DNA of 63,587 nucleotides from Comamonadaceae bacterium (GTDB taxonomy: Bacteria > Pseudomonadota > Gammaproteobacteria > Burkholderiales > Burkholderiaceae_C), in NCBI GenBank assembly GCA_947478725.1, contig CANJWZ010000024.1, forward strand, positions 1 to 63,587, given 5' to 3'. The notes beneath the pieces were generated by a model. The model worked only from the letters and a program-made list of their open reading frames with translations, was not told where the DNA came from and made no database searches. A program made the position numbers and the translations under genes. Positions 53,114-61,256 of this stretch are shown here, in pieces; position 1 is the first letter of the stretch, and every line of letters starts with the position of its first letter.

Positions 53114-55489
53114 TTAGTGTTTTGCAGACTGAATGGCTTCCCACACCCGGCCGGGGGTGGCGGGCATGTCAAAGTTGACCACGCCCAGTGGTCTGAGCGC
53201 ATCCAGCACCGCGTTGATGACCGCTGGCGGTGAGCCAATCGCGCCGGCCTCGCCGCAGCCCTTGGCGCCCAGCGGGTTGTGGCTGCATGGGGTGCACAGG
53301 GTGTCCAGTGTGAAGTTGGGCATGTCGTCAGCGCGCGGCATGGTGTAGTCCATCATCGAGCCGGTCAGCAGCTGGCCGGTTTCTTCGTCGTAAACGCAGT
53401 TCTCCAGCAGCGCCTGGCCAATGCCCTGCACCAAGCCGCCGTGCACCTGGCCTTCGACAATCATCGGGTTGATGATGTTGCCAAAGTCATCGACCGCGGT
53501 AAAGCGCTCGACCTTGACAGTGCCTGTGGCCGGGTCCACTTCGACCTCGCAAATGTAGGTGCCTGACGGGAAAGTGAAGTTGGTCGGATCGTAAAACGCG
53601 GTTTCGTTCAGGCCCGGCTCCAGCTTGTCGAGCGGGTAGTTGTGCGGCACGTAAGCCGTCAGCGCCACCTGCCCAAAGGTCACTTTCTTGTCGGTGCCCT
53701 TGATGGTGAATTCGCCATTGGCAAACTCCACATCGGCGTCGCTGGCCTCCATCAAGTGCGCGGCAATTTTCTTGGCCTTGGTTTCGATTTTGTCGAGCGC
53801 CTTCATGATGGCGGTGCCGCCCACTGACATCGAGCGTGAACCATAGGTACCCATGCCAAACGGTACGCGGCCTGTGTCACCGTGAACGATGTCTACCGCA
53901 TCGACCGAGATGCCCAGGCGCGCGGCCACGACTTGCGCAAACGTCGTTTCGTGCCCCTGGCCGTGGCTGTGCGAGCCGGTAAATACCGTGACGCTGCCGG
54001 TGGGGTGAACGCGAACTTCACCGCATTCAAACAAACCGGCTCGCGCACCCAATGCGCCAGCAATATTGCTGGGTGCCAGGCCGCAAGCTTCAATGTAGCT
54101 GGAGTAACCAATGCCGCGCAGCAAGCCCTTGGCTTTGGACGCCGCCTGGCGTGCCGGCAAGCCTGCAATGTCGGCCAGCTCATTGGCGCGTGCCAGAAGC
54201 GCCGGGAAGTTGCCCACGTCGTACTGCAGCGCCACCGGCGTCTGGTACGGAAACTCCTGGATGAAGTTGCGGCGGCGGATTTCGTCCTGGCTTAAACCCA
54301 TCTCCCAGCCTGCACGCGAAATGATGCGCTCCAGCAGGTAGGTCGCTTCTGGCCGGCCCGCGCCGCGGTACGCATCGACCGGTGCGGTGTTGGTAAACCA
54401 GGCATCGACCTCGCAGTAAATCAGCGGTGTGCTGTACTGACCCGCCAGCAGCGTGGCGTACAAAATGGTCGGTACAGCAGGGGCAAAGGTCGACAAATAC
54501 GCACCCATGTTGGCGTCGGTGTGCACGCGCAGGGCCAAAAACTTGCCATCTTTGTCAAGCGCCAGTTCGGCGTGGCTGGCATGGTCGCGGCCATGCGCGT
54601 CGCTGACGAAGGCTTCGCTGCGGTCGGCCGTCCATTTGATGTTGCGGTTGAGCTTTTTAGAAGCCCAGACCAGGCAAACGTCTTCAGCGTACAAATAAAT
54701 TTTGGAGCCAAAGCCGCCGCCCACGTCGGGTGCAATCACACGTACCTTGTGCTCGGGCAAGCCCATCACAAAGGCAGTGAGCAACAGGCGCTCAACGTGC
54801 GGGTTCTGGTTGGCCACATACAGCGTGTAGTCGTCATTGGCGCGGCTGTAGGCACCAATAGCCGAGCGAGGCTCCATTGCGTTGGGCACCAGGCGGTTGT
54901 TGGTCAAGTCGATTTTGGTGATGTGCGCAGCATGGGTAAAAGCAGCATCAACCAGCGCCTTGTCGCCAATTGCCCATTTGTAGCAATGGTTGTCGGGTGC
55001 GGCTTCGTGCAGTGCGGCCGCTGTTTTGGCTTTGGTGACGTTGACCACGGCGCTCAACACCTCGTAGTCCACCTCGACCAGTTCAGCAGCGTTTTTGGCC
55101 TGCTCCAGTGTTTCAGCCACCACCATGGCCACATGGTCGCCCACATAGCGCACCTTGCCTTGCGCAAGAATGGGGTGCGGCGGCTCTTTCATCGGGTTGC
55201 CGTCTGTAGAAGTAATGCCCCAGCCGCAGGGCAGGCCGTTGATTTTGTCGTTGGCAACATCGGCGCCGACAAAAATATCGAGCACACCCGGTGCGGCTTT
55301 GGCCGCTGCAAGGTTGATGCTGTTGATGTTGGCATGTGCGTGTGGTGAGCGCACAAACACCGCGTAGCTCTGGTTGGCGAGCGTGATGTCGTCGGTGTAC
55401 TGGCCGCCGCCGGTCAAGAAACGGTAGTCTTCTTTACGACGGACTGGAACGCCAATGTTTGGCAAATTAACGAAGTCGGGTGCGCCCAT
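53114..55489 (-). CDS. coxL: CO-dehydrogenase-type molybdenum subunit, form II (CoxL)
   Basis: 791 residues of the xanthine-oxidase family. The active-site loop is AYRGAGR (residues 373-379), the form II signature; form I (proven CO oxidisers) has AYxCSFR with the copper-binding Cys. [12 protein letters not shown] and the late [15 protein letters not shown] with the catalytic Glu are present. Because the Cys is absent, CO oxidation is not assured; related form II enzymes may act on other small substrates. It lies between coxS and coxM. Confidence 0.94.
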   Translation of the reverse strand: MGAPDFVNLPNIGVPVRRKEDYRFLTGGGQYTDDITLANQSYAVFVRSPHAHANINSINLAAAKAAPGVLDIFVGADVANDKINGLPCGWGITSTDGNPMKEPPHPILAQGKVRYVGDHVAMVVAETLEQAKNAAELVEVDYEVLSAVVNVTKAKTAAALHEAAPDNHCYKWAIGDKALVDAAFTHAAHITKIDLTNNRLVPNAMEPRSAIGAYSRANDDYTLYVANQNPHVERLLLTAFVMGLPEHKVRVIAPDVGGGFGSKIYLYAEDVCLVWASKKLNRNIKWTADRSEAFVSDAHGRDHASHAELALDKDGKFLALRVHTDANMGAYLSTFAPAVPTILYATLLAGQYSTPLIYCEVDAWFTNTAPVDAYRGAGRPEATYLLERIISRAGWEMGLSQDEIRRRNFIQEFPYQTPVALQYDVGNFPALLARANELADIAGLPARQAASKAKGLLRGIGYSSYIEACGLAPSNIAGALGARAGLFECGEVRVHPTGSVTVFTGSHSHGQGHETTFAQVVAARLGISVDAVDIVHGDTGRVPFGMGTYGSRSMSVGGTAIMKALDKIETKAKKIAAHLMEASDADVEFANGEFTIKGTDKKVTFGQVALTAYVPHNYPLDKLEPGLNETAFYDPTNFTFPSGTYICEVEVDPATGTVKVERFTAVDDFGNIINPMIVEGQVHGGLVQGIGQALLENCVYDEETGQLLTGSMMDYTMPRADDMPNFTLDTLCTPCSHNPLGAKGCGEAGAIGSPPAVINAVLDALRPLGVVNFDMPATPGRVWEAIQSAKH

Positions 55490-55519
55490 GATGTGCTCCT
55501 GATAGGTTTAAAAATTGAA

Positions 55520-55987
55520 TCAAGCGGCCATGGCGGCAGCGCCGGTACGCACGGCTTTGACGATATTTTGGTAACCCGTGCAGCGGCAAATATTGCCTTC
55601 CAGGTGGTCGCGGATTTCGCTCTCGCTGGCCTTGGGGTGATGCCGGCACAAATCGACCGCACTCATCACCATGCCGGTGGTGCAAAAGCCGCATTGCAGG
55701 CCGTGACATTCTTTAAAAGCCGCTTGCATCGGGTGCATGGTGCCGTCTTTGGCGGCCAGGCCTTCGATGGTGGTGATGTCAGCGCCCTGCGCCTGCGCGG
55801 CCAGCACATTGCATGACTTGACCGCGCGGCCATTCATGATGACGGTACAGGCGCCGCACTGGGCGGTGTCGCAACCCACATGGGTGCCCGTGAGCAATAG
55901 CTTTTCGCGCAGTGCCTGCACCAGCAGCGTGTTGTCGGGCATGTCAATGTGGGCCGCTTTGCCATTGACGGTAAACTGAATTTGCAT
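55520..55987 (-). CDS. coxS: CO-dehydrogenase-type [2Fe-2S] subunit (CoxS)
   Basis: 155 residues. The plant-type cluster ligands are in HVGCDTAQCGACTVIMNG and the second cluster in GLQCGFCTTGMVMSA with NICRCTGYQNIV. The subunit links the molybdenum site to the flavin. It is the first gene of the operon; CAGGAGACACAGCC before the ATG gives the ribosome-binding site. The regulatory region up to the divergent regulator (56156) contains a perfect inverted repeat. Confidence 0.95.
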   Translation of the reverse strand: MQIQFTVNGKAAHIDMPDNTLLVQALREKLLLTGTHVGCDTAQCGACTVIMNGRAVKSCNVLAAQAQGADITTIEGLAAKDGTMHPMQAAFKECHGLQCGFCTTGMVMSAVDLCRHHPKASESEIRDHLEGNICRCTGYQNIVKAVRTGAAAMAA

Positions 55988-56077
55988 GGCTGTGTCTCCT
56001 GTGGGCTGTTAAGTAAGCGAAGCTGATAAACCCCTGATTATTTGGGTGCCGGTCTTGTCATGGCCTAGGTTAAACCC

Positions 56078-56092
56078 TTGGCAACTTGCCAA
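56078..56092. promoter_or_regulatory. Candidate operator between coxS and the divergent regulator
   Basis: TTGGCAA-C-TTGCCAA, a perfect 7-bp inverted repeat around one base. It lies 90 bases upstream of coxS and 64 bases upstream of the regulator, a natural site for the Fis-type HTH protein encoded at 56156. The spacing of its GG and GC pairs does not fit a sigma-54 promoter. Confidence 0.6.
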
Positions 56093-56155
56093 AGTCTGGG
56101 ATATTCTCAAAATGCAACAGTATTGACCGACCAAGACGACCGAATCCTTTCACCC

Positions 56156-57301
56156 ATGTCATCTCTCGCCCACAGCACAACCGACGCACGCTTGCAGCAG
56201 ATTGCGCTAACGCGTCAGGCGGTGCTGCATGATGGCAAAGCCATGACCGACAACGGCGGCCAGAGCTGGATAGAACGATCATGGCAGCGCGCTTTGGCCA
56301 GCGGCAAAAGGCCAGACCAAGCCGTGATCTTTGACGTGATTTCGCCCAGCGCCATGCGGCGGGTCCACGATGAGCACCACGCCCTGGTGCGTACCGCCCG
56401 GCCGGTGCTGGAAAGCCTGGGTCAGGCCATTGCCAGCACCCGTTACTTTGCAATTTTGACGGACGCGCAAGGCGTGGTGGTTGACGCCCAGGGCGCGATT
56501 GACCGCAGTGACCGGCGGGCTGATCTCATCACCCGCATTGGCACCGACCTGTCTGAGCGCGCCCTGGCCACCACCGCCATCAGCGCGGCACTGACCGAAT
56601 TGCAACCGGTCTGGCTTCACCGGGGAGAGCACTTTTTTGATACGAATTCGGTCTACAGCTGTGCGGGCGCGCCGCTCTTTGGCACAGATGGCAAATGCAT
56701 CGGCATGCTGGACTTGACAGGCATTGAAACCGCTGAGCGACCCGAGCTCAAGCACCTGGTGGCGCAGTCAGCCCGCAGCATTGAAAACGCCCTCACCCTG
56801 AGCCACCTCAAAAGCGCGCAAGACCTGCTGGTTCGCCTGAACTGGCCGGGCCGCAGCCTGGGTGATGAAACCGATGGCTTGGTCTGCCTGAACGCCGATG
56901 GTTATGTGACGGCAGCCAACCAGATGGCGCGGCTCATGCTGCCGCAGCTGATGCCGCAGTTACCACAGCAGCCGCTGCACGCCAGCGACCTGTTTGCCTT
57001 ATCCCCTGACATGCTGTTTGAAGCAGCGCGCAAGCCCCGGCAGACCAACGCCCTGGAGGTACCGCTATGGACCGGCCTGCGGCTGCACGCCCTGCCGGTA
57101 GCGGGTGGGCAGGCTGCACCGATGCATGTTCGCCCAACGATCGCAACACATGCGCCGCAACCCTTGAAAGACATTGAAACCGCCTTGATTCGCAAAGCGG
57201 TTGAGGACGCCAGCGGCAATGTCATGCAGGCGGCCAAAGCTTTGGGCATCAGCCGCGCCACTGTTTACAGGCGCTTAGGCTCAGGCCTGAAGCAGCGCTA
57301 G
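56156..57301 (+). CDS. GAF/Fis-type transcriptional regulator lacking the sigma-54 ATPase domain (AcoR-like)
   Basis: 381 residues from the ATG at 56156; the frame is open to a TTG at 56078, but that lies in the palindrome. The N-terminal part (ERSWQRALASGKRPDQ, GTDLSERALATTAISAALTE and SCAGAPLFGTDGKCIGMLDL) is the AcoR-family sensor with a GAF domain; a PAS-like stretch follows (VCLNADGYVTAANQMARLML, near 250). The C-terminus is a Fis-type HTH (AAKALGISRATVYRRL). AcoR-type activators normally carry an AAA+ sigma-54-interaction domain between sensor and HTH; none is here (no GESGTGKE, no GAFTGA). It therefore should act on sigma-70 promoters or as a repressor, most likely of the divergent cox operon. 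Confidence 0.85.
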   Translation: MSSLAHSTTDARLQQIALTRQAVLHDGKAMTDNGGQSWIERSWQRALASGKRPDQAVIFDVISPSAMRRVHDEHHALVRTARPVLESLGQAIASTRYFAILTDAQGVVVDAQGAIDRSDRRADLITRIGTDLSERALATTAISAALTELQPVWLHRGEHFFDTNSVYSCAGAPLFGTDGKCIGMLDLTGIETAERPELKHLVAQSARSIENALTLSHLKSAQDLLVRLNWPGRSLGDETDGLVCLNADGYVTAANQMARLMLPQLMPQLPQQPLHASDLFALSPDMLFEAARKPRQTNALEVPLWTGLRLHALPVAGGQAAPMHVRPTIATHAPQPLKDIETALIRKAVEDASGNVMQAAKALGISRATVYRRLGSGLKQR

Positions 57302-57314
57302 GCCACAAAAGTCG

Positions 57315-57815
57315 TCAATGCTTGTGGTCAGATGCTTTGCCAGGCGCAGCAGGCGCGGCAAGCGCGCTAGGCGCGGCGTTGCTGACAGGCAAGCTCAGTT
57401 CCATTTTGCTTTCAGCGCCCTTGGCATCTTTGAAAACCAGCGTCATGGCGACTTTGCTGTCTTTGAGCAAAGGCTGCTTTAAATCCATCAGCATGACGTG
57501 GTAACCACCGGGCTTGAGTTCGACGGCCTTGCCTGCGGGCAAGTCAAGCAACGGCAGCGCGCGCATTTTCATCACATCGCCCTCCATCTTCATCTCATGC
57601 ACCTCGCCCACGCCCGCCACAGGTGAGGACACACCGACAAGTTTGGCGCCGTCTTTGGCGGTGATTTTCATGAAGGCACCTGTGCCCTTTTGGCCCGGCA
57701 CGGTGCTGCGCACCCAGGCGTCTTTGACCTCGACGTTGGCGCTGGGCGTTTGGGCATAGGCCAGACTGGCCAAGGTGGCGATCAGGACGAGGGATGTGGA
57801 TTTGAAAAGTGTCAT
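57315..57815 (-). CDS. Periplasmic copper chaperone PCu(A)C
   Basis: 166 residues with a signal peptide (1-21, ending SLAYA). The copper motif H-X10-M-X21-H-X-M fits exactly: H73, M84, H106, M108. PCu(A)C delivers Cu(I) to the CuA site of cytochrome oxidase or handles periplasmic copper. A Pro/Ala-rich tail ends in DHKH, which may bind further metal. It is the last gene of the DUF2946-YcnI-PCu(A)C set and converges with the regulator gene. Confidence 0.93.
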   Translation of the reverse strand: MTLFKSTSLVLIATLASLAYAQTPSANVEVKDAWVRSTVPGQKGTGAFMKITAKDGAKLVGVSSPVAGVGEVHEMKMEGDVMKMRALPLLDLPAGKAVELKPGGYHVMLMDLKQPLLKDSKVAMTLVFKDAKGAESKMELSLPVSNAAPSALAAPAAPGKASDHKH

Positions 57816-57842
57816 GGTGTTCTTTCAGAGTGGATTAAAAAT

Positions 57843-58370
57843 TCAGTGTTTATGTTCTGCTGGTGCGCTTTTCATGGGTGCTTGCGGCGCGACCACCTCA
57901 AGCAGGGCGGCAGGGGTCTTGAGCCCTTTGGTGGAGCTGCCTGTTGCGGGTATGTCGGCCCAATGGTTGCTGCTTTTGCTGACGCCGTCGTCGCAAGTTT
58001 GCATCAACTTAAACCAGAGCGGGCCAGCCGCATCAGGCAACTTGCCGCGCAAGATGAACTCATCAACATGCGCGTCTGGCAGCGCAGCCTCTTTGCTGGC
58101 AGCAGTCCATGTGACAGCCGTGTTGCCTTGCGAGCTGATCGTCCAGCCGGCCTTGGCAAAAGGTTTGACCCCATCAAACCCTGGCGGAATCTGCACTGCA
58201 ATGGCCGTGGTGGGCGCGCCATTGCAGCCATGGCCCACCTGAAAAACAGCCTTGTAGTTACTGCCGATCGGAGCCGATTTACTTTCTAACACGATATGAG
58301 AAAAAGAGGCTAGAGGCCAATAGATAAGGGCACAAGCAGCTATTAATTTTGGAGCGATTGAAAACGTCAT
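57843..58370 (-). CDS. YcnI-family (DUF1775) copper-binding protein
   Basis: 175 residues from the ATG at 58370 (MTFSIAPKLIAACALIYWPL); the longer frame to 58646 is antisense-like sequence over the upstream gene. The signal peptide would be cut before H25 (SFS-HIVLES), giving the free N-terminal His that YcnI uses with a Glu and a Trp for Cu(II). HGCNGAPTTAIAVQIPPGFD and GLKTPAALLEVV are family features. The signal-peptide codons PKLIAACALIYWPLAS coincide with a copy of dispersed repeat B (58308-58353). Tail ends PAEHKH. It sits between DUF2946 and PCu(A)C genes, all in one direction. Confidence 0.9.
   Translation of the reverse strand: MTFSIAPKLIAACALIYWPLASFSHIVLESKSAPIGSNYKAVFQVGHGCNGAPTTAIAVQIPPGFDGVKPFAKAGWTISSQGNTAVTWTAASKEAALPDAHVDEFILRGKLPDAAGPLWFKLMQTCDDGVSKSSNHWADIPATGSSTKGLKTPAALLEVVAPQAPMKSAPAEHKH
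58308..58353 (-). repeat. Dispersed repeat B within the ycnI signal-peptide codons
   Basis: Minus strand: AAAATTAATAGCTGCTTGTG, CCCTTATCTATTGGCCTCTA and GCC. It matches intergenic repeat B (AATTTAGTAGCTGCT...TATTTATTGGGC) and is read as KLIAACALIYWPLA. Confidence 0.7.
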
Positions 58371-58461
58371 GGATGATTTACCTAGAAAAGAAAAGAGCAA
58401 CGCGCCAACACAAAGCAACGCGTTGATGACCTCAAGCCAGTGGCTTGGGGAAAGTTTCAGT

Positions 58462-58836
58462 TCAAAGTGCAGGGGGGCCGCGACTGGGCGGCAAGCCAGA
58501 TATGGCTGCGGCCAGAACAAACGGCAAGTCAATGCCAGCGAGCTGCTGGCCAGGCCGGCTGGGAATAGAAGGCCCAGAAAAAGACGGCAAACCGAAAGCG
58601 CACGAGCCGCACATGTCGCAGTGTGAGCCCGCTGGCGCGGCATCACCGGACGCGTCTGCCGTCGTGGCGCTTGCCATGTTCACCAAGCAAAGCCCGCCCA
58701 GCTTGCCGGTACGCACCTCTTCGGCCAGCATGGACGCGGGCGCGACCAAGGCCGATAACACCGCCAAACAGCTCAGGAAAGCGGCAACGCGCCGCCACAA
58801 AGGCAGGGTTGCTGAAGTTGACAAGCGGTGAGACAC
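58462..58836 (-). CDS. DUF2946-family protein (copper-associated)
   Basis: 124 residues: a hydrophobic signal/anchor (RRVAAFLSCLAVLSALVAP), then a Cys/His cluster SHCDMCGSC near residue 72 and a Pro-rich C-terminal end with a second hydrophobic stretch. DUF2946 proteins are short, have a C-x-x-C-type site in the middle and are often next to copper-resistance or copper-transport genes, as here. The biochemical role is unknown. It is the first gene of the trio. Confidence 0.75.
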   Translation of the reverse strand: MSHRLSTSATLPLWRRVAAFLSCLAVLSALVAPASMLAEEVRTGKLGGLCLVNMASATTADASGDAAPAGSHCDMCGSCAFGLPSFSGPSIPSRPGQQLAGIDLPFVLAAAISGLPPSRGPPAL

Positions 58837-58863
58837 AGGTGAATTATAGAAAGCCGGAAGAGC

Positions 58864-59727
58864 TCACTTGGCAGCATTCGGAAAAAACAGCTGCTCGCCA
58901 CCAATTTTGTAAGCCGCAATCACACCCTGCCCGGCTGGCGATATGACCCACTCGACAAACTTTTGAGCCTCGGCCACTTTGGTTTGCGGGTGCTTGGCCG
59001 GGTTGACCATCAGCACGCCGTACTGGTTGAACAGCCGCGTGTCGCCTTGCACCAAAATCGTCAGATCGGCCCGGTTTTTAAAGGCCAGCCAGGTAGCCCT
59101 GTCGGCCAATACATAGCCGCCGCTGCTCGCAGCAATATTCAGCGCCGGGCCCATGCCGCAGCCGCAGGCTTTGTAGTTGGCAAACGTGGGCTTGTCGGCG
59201 GGGGTGTCGATGCCCGCCGCCCTCCAGTAGCGCAGCTCGGCGGCGTGGGTGCCGCTTTTGTCACCGCGCGACACAAAATTGGCATTGCTGGCGCTGAGTT
59301 TTTTCAGGGCATCGGCAATGTCTTTGCCTTTGGTTTTGGCGGGGTCAGCCGCCGGGCCAATCAGCACAAAGTCGTTGTACATGACGGGGAAGCGTTTGAT
59401 GGCAAAGCCCTCGGCCACGATCTTTTCCTCAGCCACCTGGTCGTGTACAAACAGCACATCGGCGTCACCCCTGCGGCCCATGTCGATGGCCTGGCCGGTG
59501 CCCACAGCCACCACTTTGATGTCAATGCCTGCGGCTTTTTTAAACTCGGGCAACAGCGTGGTGAACAGCCCTGACTGCTCGGTCGAGGTGGTCGACGCCA
59601 TCACGATGGCATTCGACTGCGCTATAGACAATGTAGCTAATGGTGCAATGAATATGAGGGCTATAGCCTTAAATGATCGTAGAAAATGGTTAAAAAAATG
59701 GTGTAGAAATCGGTATTTAAGGCTCAT
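58864..59727 (-). CDS. tupA: Tungstate ABC transporter periplasmic-binding protein TupA
   Basis: 287 residues. A long signal peptide (1-37, ending LATLSIAQ) is followed by the TupA signature VMASTTSTEQSGLF, where Thr/Ser residues bind the oxyanion. GTGQAIDMGRRGDADVLFVH and FVSRGDKSGTHAAEL are further family motifs. It binds tungstate (some homologues molybdate) with very high affinity. Part of the signal peptide (KAIALIFIAPLATLS) is encoded by a repeat-B-like element at 59620-59670. Last gene of tupBCA; overlaps tupC by four bases. Confidence 0.93.
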   Translation of the reverse strand: MSLKYRFLHHFFNHFLRSFKAIALIFIAPLATLSIAQSNAIVMASTTSTEQSGLFTTLLPEFKKAAGIDIKVVAVGTGQAIDMGRRGDADVLFVHDQVAEEKIVAEGFAIKRFPVMYNDFVLIGPAADPAKTKGKDIADALKKLSASNANFVSRGDKSGTHAAELRYWRAAGIDTPADKPTFANYKACGCGMGPALNIAASSGGYVLADRATWLAFKNRADLTILVQGDTRLFNQYGVLMVNPAKHPQTKVAEAQKFVEWVISPAGQGVIAAYKIGGEQLFFPNAAK

Positions 59728-60413
59728 CCGAGTTCTCCTTTGAGAAAGTGTTCTGCTGCAGCGGGCAGCGGGCCGTTAAAAAAATCATGCGTCGGCAAGT
59801 CAGCCACCACCCGGCCATATTCGAGATACACCACCCGGCTGGCAAGGCGCTTGACCTGGCCCAGGTTGTGGCTGCTAAAAATAAGGCTGGTGCCGCTGTC
59901 GGCAAAGGCTCTCATCAGGCGTTCAAACTCGCGCTTGGCGGCCGGGTCCAGGCTGGATGTGGGCTCGTCCAGCAGCACCACAGCTGGCTTGCAGGCCCAG
60001 GCGCGCGCCAGCGCAACGCGCTGCTGCTGACCGCCTGAAAGCGTCTTGGCGTTGCGCCCGGCAAGCTCAGCCAGGCCGACACGCTCCAGCGCCGCCAAGG
60101 CGGCCTGTTTGGCCTGCGTCCAGTTCACACCGCGCAGCCACAGACTGAGCGCGACGTTGTTTTGCACACTGGCGCGCAGCATGTAGGGCCGCTGAAACAG
60201 CATGGCCTGACGGGCGCCGGCACCAGCCAGCGCGCTGCCCGACGAAGGTTTCAAGAGGCCGTGCAGCAGCCGCAGCAGCGTGCTTTTGCCGCTGCCGTTC
60301 GAGCCAATCAGCGCCACCCGCTCGCCGGCTTCGATCTGCAAGTTGCAGTCAGCCAGCGCGTGAATGTTGCCGTAATGCACATGTGCTGATTGCAGCTTAA
60401 ACAGCGCTGTCAT
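59724..60413 (-). CDS. tupC: Tungstate ABC transporter ATPase TupC
   Basis: 229 residues; Walker A GSNGSGKS at 37-44, signature LSGGQQQRVALARAWA near 124, Walker B VVLLDEPTSSLDP near 145. It energises the TupB permease. Overlaps tupB (60410-60413) and tupA (59724-59727) by four bases each, so all three are translated as a coupled unit. Unusually short C-terminus without a regulatory domain, normal for TupC. Confidence 0.92.
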   Translation of the reverse strand: MTALFKLQSAHVHYGNIHALADCNLQIEAGERVALIGSNGSGKSTLLRLLHGLLKPSSGSALAGAGARQAMLFQRPYMLRASVQNNVALSLWLRGVNWTQAKQAALAALERVGLAELAGRNAKTLSGGQQQRVALARAWACKPAVVLLDEPTSSLDPAAKREFERLMRAFADSGTSLIFSSHNLGQVKRLASRVVYLEYGRVVADLPTHDFFNGPLPAAAEHFLKGELG

Positions 60414-61144
60414 GCGGCGCCCAAGCTGCGTTCAGCCGGGCGGTCGCCCAGGGCACCGCGCCACAGCTTGAGACAGCCAATCAGCGCATTGAGCAGCAGC
60501 ACCACGCCCAACAGCACCAGCCCCAGAGCAAGCGCCAGCGGCAAGTCGCCCTTGCTGGTTTCCAGCGCAATCGAGGTCGTCATCACCCGGGTAAAGCCGT
60601 CAATGTTGCCGCCCACCACCATCACCGCACCCACCTCAGAAATAGCGCGGCCAAAGGCGGCGATCAGCACCGTCAGCAGCGCATAGCGCTCGTCCCACAG
60701 CAAGATCAAACTGCGCATGAAAGGCCCGGCACCGAGCGATGCAAACTGCTCGCCGTGACTGCGGTCAGCGTCTTCAATCGTCTGGCGCACCAGTGCCGTG
60801 ACCACCGGCAGCACCAACACGGCCTGCGCCAGCACCATGGCCTTGAAGGAAAAAAGCCAGCCCAAAAACCCCAGCGGCCCGCTGCGCGACAGCAGCAGGT
60901 ACACCACCAGCCCCACCACCACAGACGGCAAGGCCAGGGCGGTGTTGAGCAGCGCCAGCACCACGCCCCGGCCTTTGAAGCGTGACACACCCAGCCACGC
61001 CCCCAGCAACAGACCCAGGCCAGAAGCCAGCACGCAAGCTGTGGCACTGACGGCCAGCGAGCGGGCGACGATACCGGCCAGCGTGCTGTCAAACGAAGTG
61101 ATGAGTGAAAAGGCCGTTGTCAGGCTGTCGGTAAAGCTGTTCAT
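60410..61144 (-). CDS. tupB: Tungstate ABC transporter permease TupB
   Basis: 244 residues from the ATG at 61144 (MNSFTDSLTTAFSLITSFDS); a start at 61204 would extend into the regulatory region. Five to six membrane helices; the coupling motif EQFASLGAGPFMRSLILLWD and GRAISEVGAVMVVGGNIDGF are typical of TupB/ModB-type permeases. First gene of the operon and divergent from a ModE-like regulator. Confidence 0.91.
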   Translation of the reverse strand: MNSFTDSLTTAFSLITSFDSTLAGIVARSLAVSATACVLASGLGLLLGAWLGVSRFKGRGVVLALLNTALALPSVVVGLVVYLLLSRSGPLGFLGWLFSFKAMVLAQAVLVLPVVTALVRQTIEDADRSHGEQFASLGAGPFMRSLILLWDERYALLTVLIAAFGRAISEVGAVMVVGGNIDGFTRVMTTSIALETSKGDLPLALALGLVLLGVVLLLNALIGCLKLWRGALGDRPAERSLGAA

Positions 61145-61208
61145 AGGTGTGGGGTGCTGAAATGTAGCGTAGGACGGATGCCCCGCGCGCGCATCGGTAA
61201 TCACGTGT

Positions 61209-61226
61209 TATGAATTTTTTTGCATA
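61209..61226. promoter_or_regulatory. Weak inverted repeat between tupB and the regulator
   Basis: TATG-AATTTTTTTG-CATA in the 112-base divergent region. The arms are only four bases, so this is a tentative operator for the ModE-like protein. Confidence 0.3.
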
Positions 61227-61256
61227 GGCAATCCAGCCCGGATAATCGGACTCAGC

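Noticed and set aside
56078..56092. Reading TTGGCAAGTTGC as a sigma-54 -24/-12 promoter of coxS
   Set aside because: GG and GC are only 8 bases apart instead of 12, and the regulator lacks the AAA+ domain.
56078..56155. N-terminal extension of the cox regulator from a TTG at 56078
   Set aside because: The TTG lies inside the perfect palindrome and has no ribosome-binding site; the conserved sensor starts after the ATG at 56156.
58371..58646. Longer YcnI starting at 58646
   Set aside because: It would run over the DUF2946 gene and put the signal peptide in the middle; the mature His-first N-terminus fits the start at 58370.
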